A DNA stretch of 15,038 nt. Source: Rhodoferax sp. Its GTDB lineage: Bacteria > Pseudomonadota > Gammaproteobacteria > Burkholderiales > Burkholderiaceae_C. The stretch's first letter is position 1, and each line of letters starts with the position of its first letter. A program made the translations under genes and the position numbers. The notes under the pieces were generated by a model, which saw only the letters and a program-made list of their open reading frames with translations, had not been told where the DNA came from and ran no database searches. Shown here in pieces: positions 14,692-15,038 of the stretch. The stretch is from the NCBI GenBank assembly GCA_020048795.1, contig JAIFMA010000202.1, positions 1 to 15,038 of the forward strand. The letters are read 5' to 3'.

Positions 14692-15038
14692 ATGGCCGCG
14701 CCAAAAAAATTGACTTCTGCTCCCAGTGATCCAGCATCTGCATCCAGCAACCCAGACATTCCGCCAGCCAGATTCCCTCGAAAGGCCGTCGCCCCAAAGC
14801 CTTTGTCGGTCACGCGCCGAACGGTATTGGGCGACACCACCGGCGCCAAAACCAGCGCCGGGGTCGCCAAACGTGCTGTTCAAGCCAGTCTCGACGCGGC
14901 ACAGGTGAGCCAGCACAGTGCCATCATGGACATCCTGGCCCATGCACCCGACAAGTCCGATGCGTTACGTACTTTGCTGGCGGGCAGTTCATCTGACGAC
15001 ATTGCAGCGATTCGCCAGATGCTGTTGGGTGGCCAACT
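14692..15038 (+). CDS. hypothetical protein, 3' partial
   Basis: An ATG at 14692 opens a frame that stays open for 115 codons to the end of the window. The first ~60 residues are rich in Ala, Pro, Ser, Lys and Arg and look disordered and basic. Residues about 70-115 look helical and more ordered (AIMDILAHAPDKSDALRTLL, then DDIAAIRQMLLGG). I recognise no family. A weak AAGAGA lies about 6 bases before the start. It is on the same strand as the ParA-like ATPase 187 bp upstream; a disordered basic N-terminus is what many ParA partner proteins carry, but that link is only suggestive. Continuation beyond the window would decide what it is. Confidence 0.6.
   Translation, partial: MAAPKKLTSAPSDPASASSNPDIPPARFPRKAVAPKPLSVTRRTVLGDTTGAKTSAGVAKRAVQASLDAAQVSQHSAIMDILAHAPDKSDALRTLLAGSSSDDIAAIRQMLLGGQ

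Noticed and set aside
14526..14729. A 67-codon plus-strand ORF between the ParA-like gene and the terminal ORF
   Set aside because: It is largely made of repeat copy C and overlaps the start of the better-supported ORF at 14692 in another frame.

Overview
The window looks like chromosome of a betaproteobacterium of the family Comamonadaceae (Rhodoferax/Polaromonas-like). This rests on gene content (fused-subunit NAD-linked formate dehydrogenase, bifunctional AAK-GNAT ArgA, paired chemoreceptors), fairly high GC, and short palindromic repeats between genes that resemble repeats I associate with this family. The placement is from recognition, not a search. No rRNA, tRNA, CRISPR array or insertion-sequence transposase is visible.

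Left third (1-4616): a worn region. It opens with the 3' end of a gene in which a PAS domain runs directly into the last ~35 residues of an HD-GYP domain, as if an internal deletion removed the rest. A 342-bp gene-free stretch follows, then a leftward methyl-accepting chemotaxis protein (MCP), a leftward RCK/TrkA-N potassium-channel-type protein that appears to have lost its N-terminal half, and a divergent UbiA/MenA-like membrane protein whose two Asp-rich catalytic motifs are degraded. Two ~70%-identical copies of a 44-bp repeat lie on either side of the MCP.

Middle (4617-7007): a likely two-gene chemosensory operon behind a candidate sigma-28 (FliA) promoter. A secreted Cache-like periplasmic protein is followed 31 bp later by a second MCP. 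The pairing suggests an exported sensor or binding protein feeding a chemoreceptor.

Right half (7008-12130): a soluble NAD-dependent molybdenum formate dehydrogenase made of two translationally coupled genes. One is a fused FdsG-FdsB (NuoE-NuoF type) diaphorase subunit, the other a large FdsA catalytic subunit. Formate oxidised at the Mo site of FdsA would pass electrons through its Fe-S chain to FMN/NAD+ on the fused subunit. The leader carries a 130-bp MITE-like element, overlapping inverted repeats and a perfect palindrome. Three segments inside the two coding sequences look like repeat or foreign DNA inserted in frame, each placed at a domain boundary or loop. This is the most unusual aspect of the window.

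Right end (12131-15038): argA (N-acetylglutamate synthase, arginine biosynthesis), a ParA/MobD-like deviant Walker ATPase, and the start of an unrecognised gene running off the window. Both intergenic gaps here carry copies of another dispersed ~100-bp repeat that is related to the MITE-like element upstream of the formate dehydrogenase.
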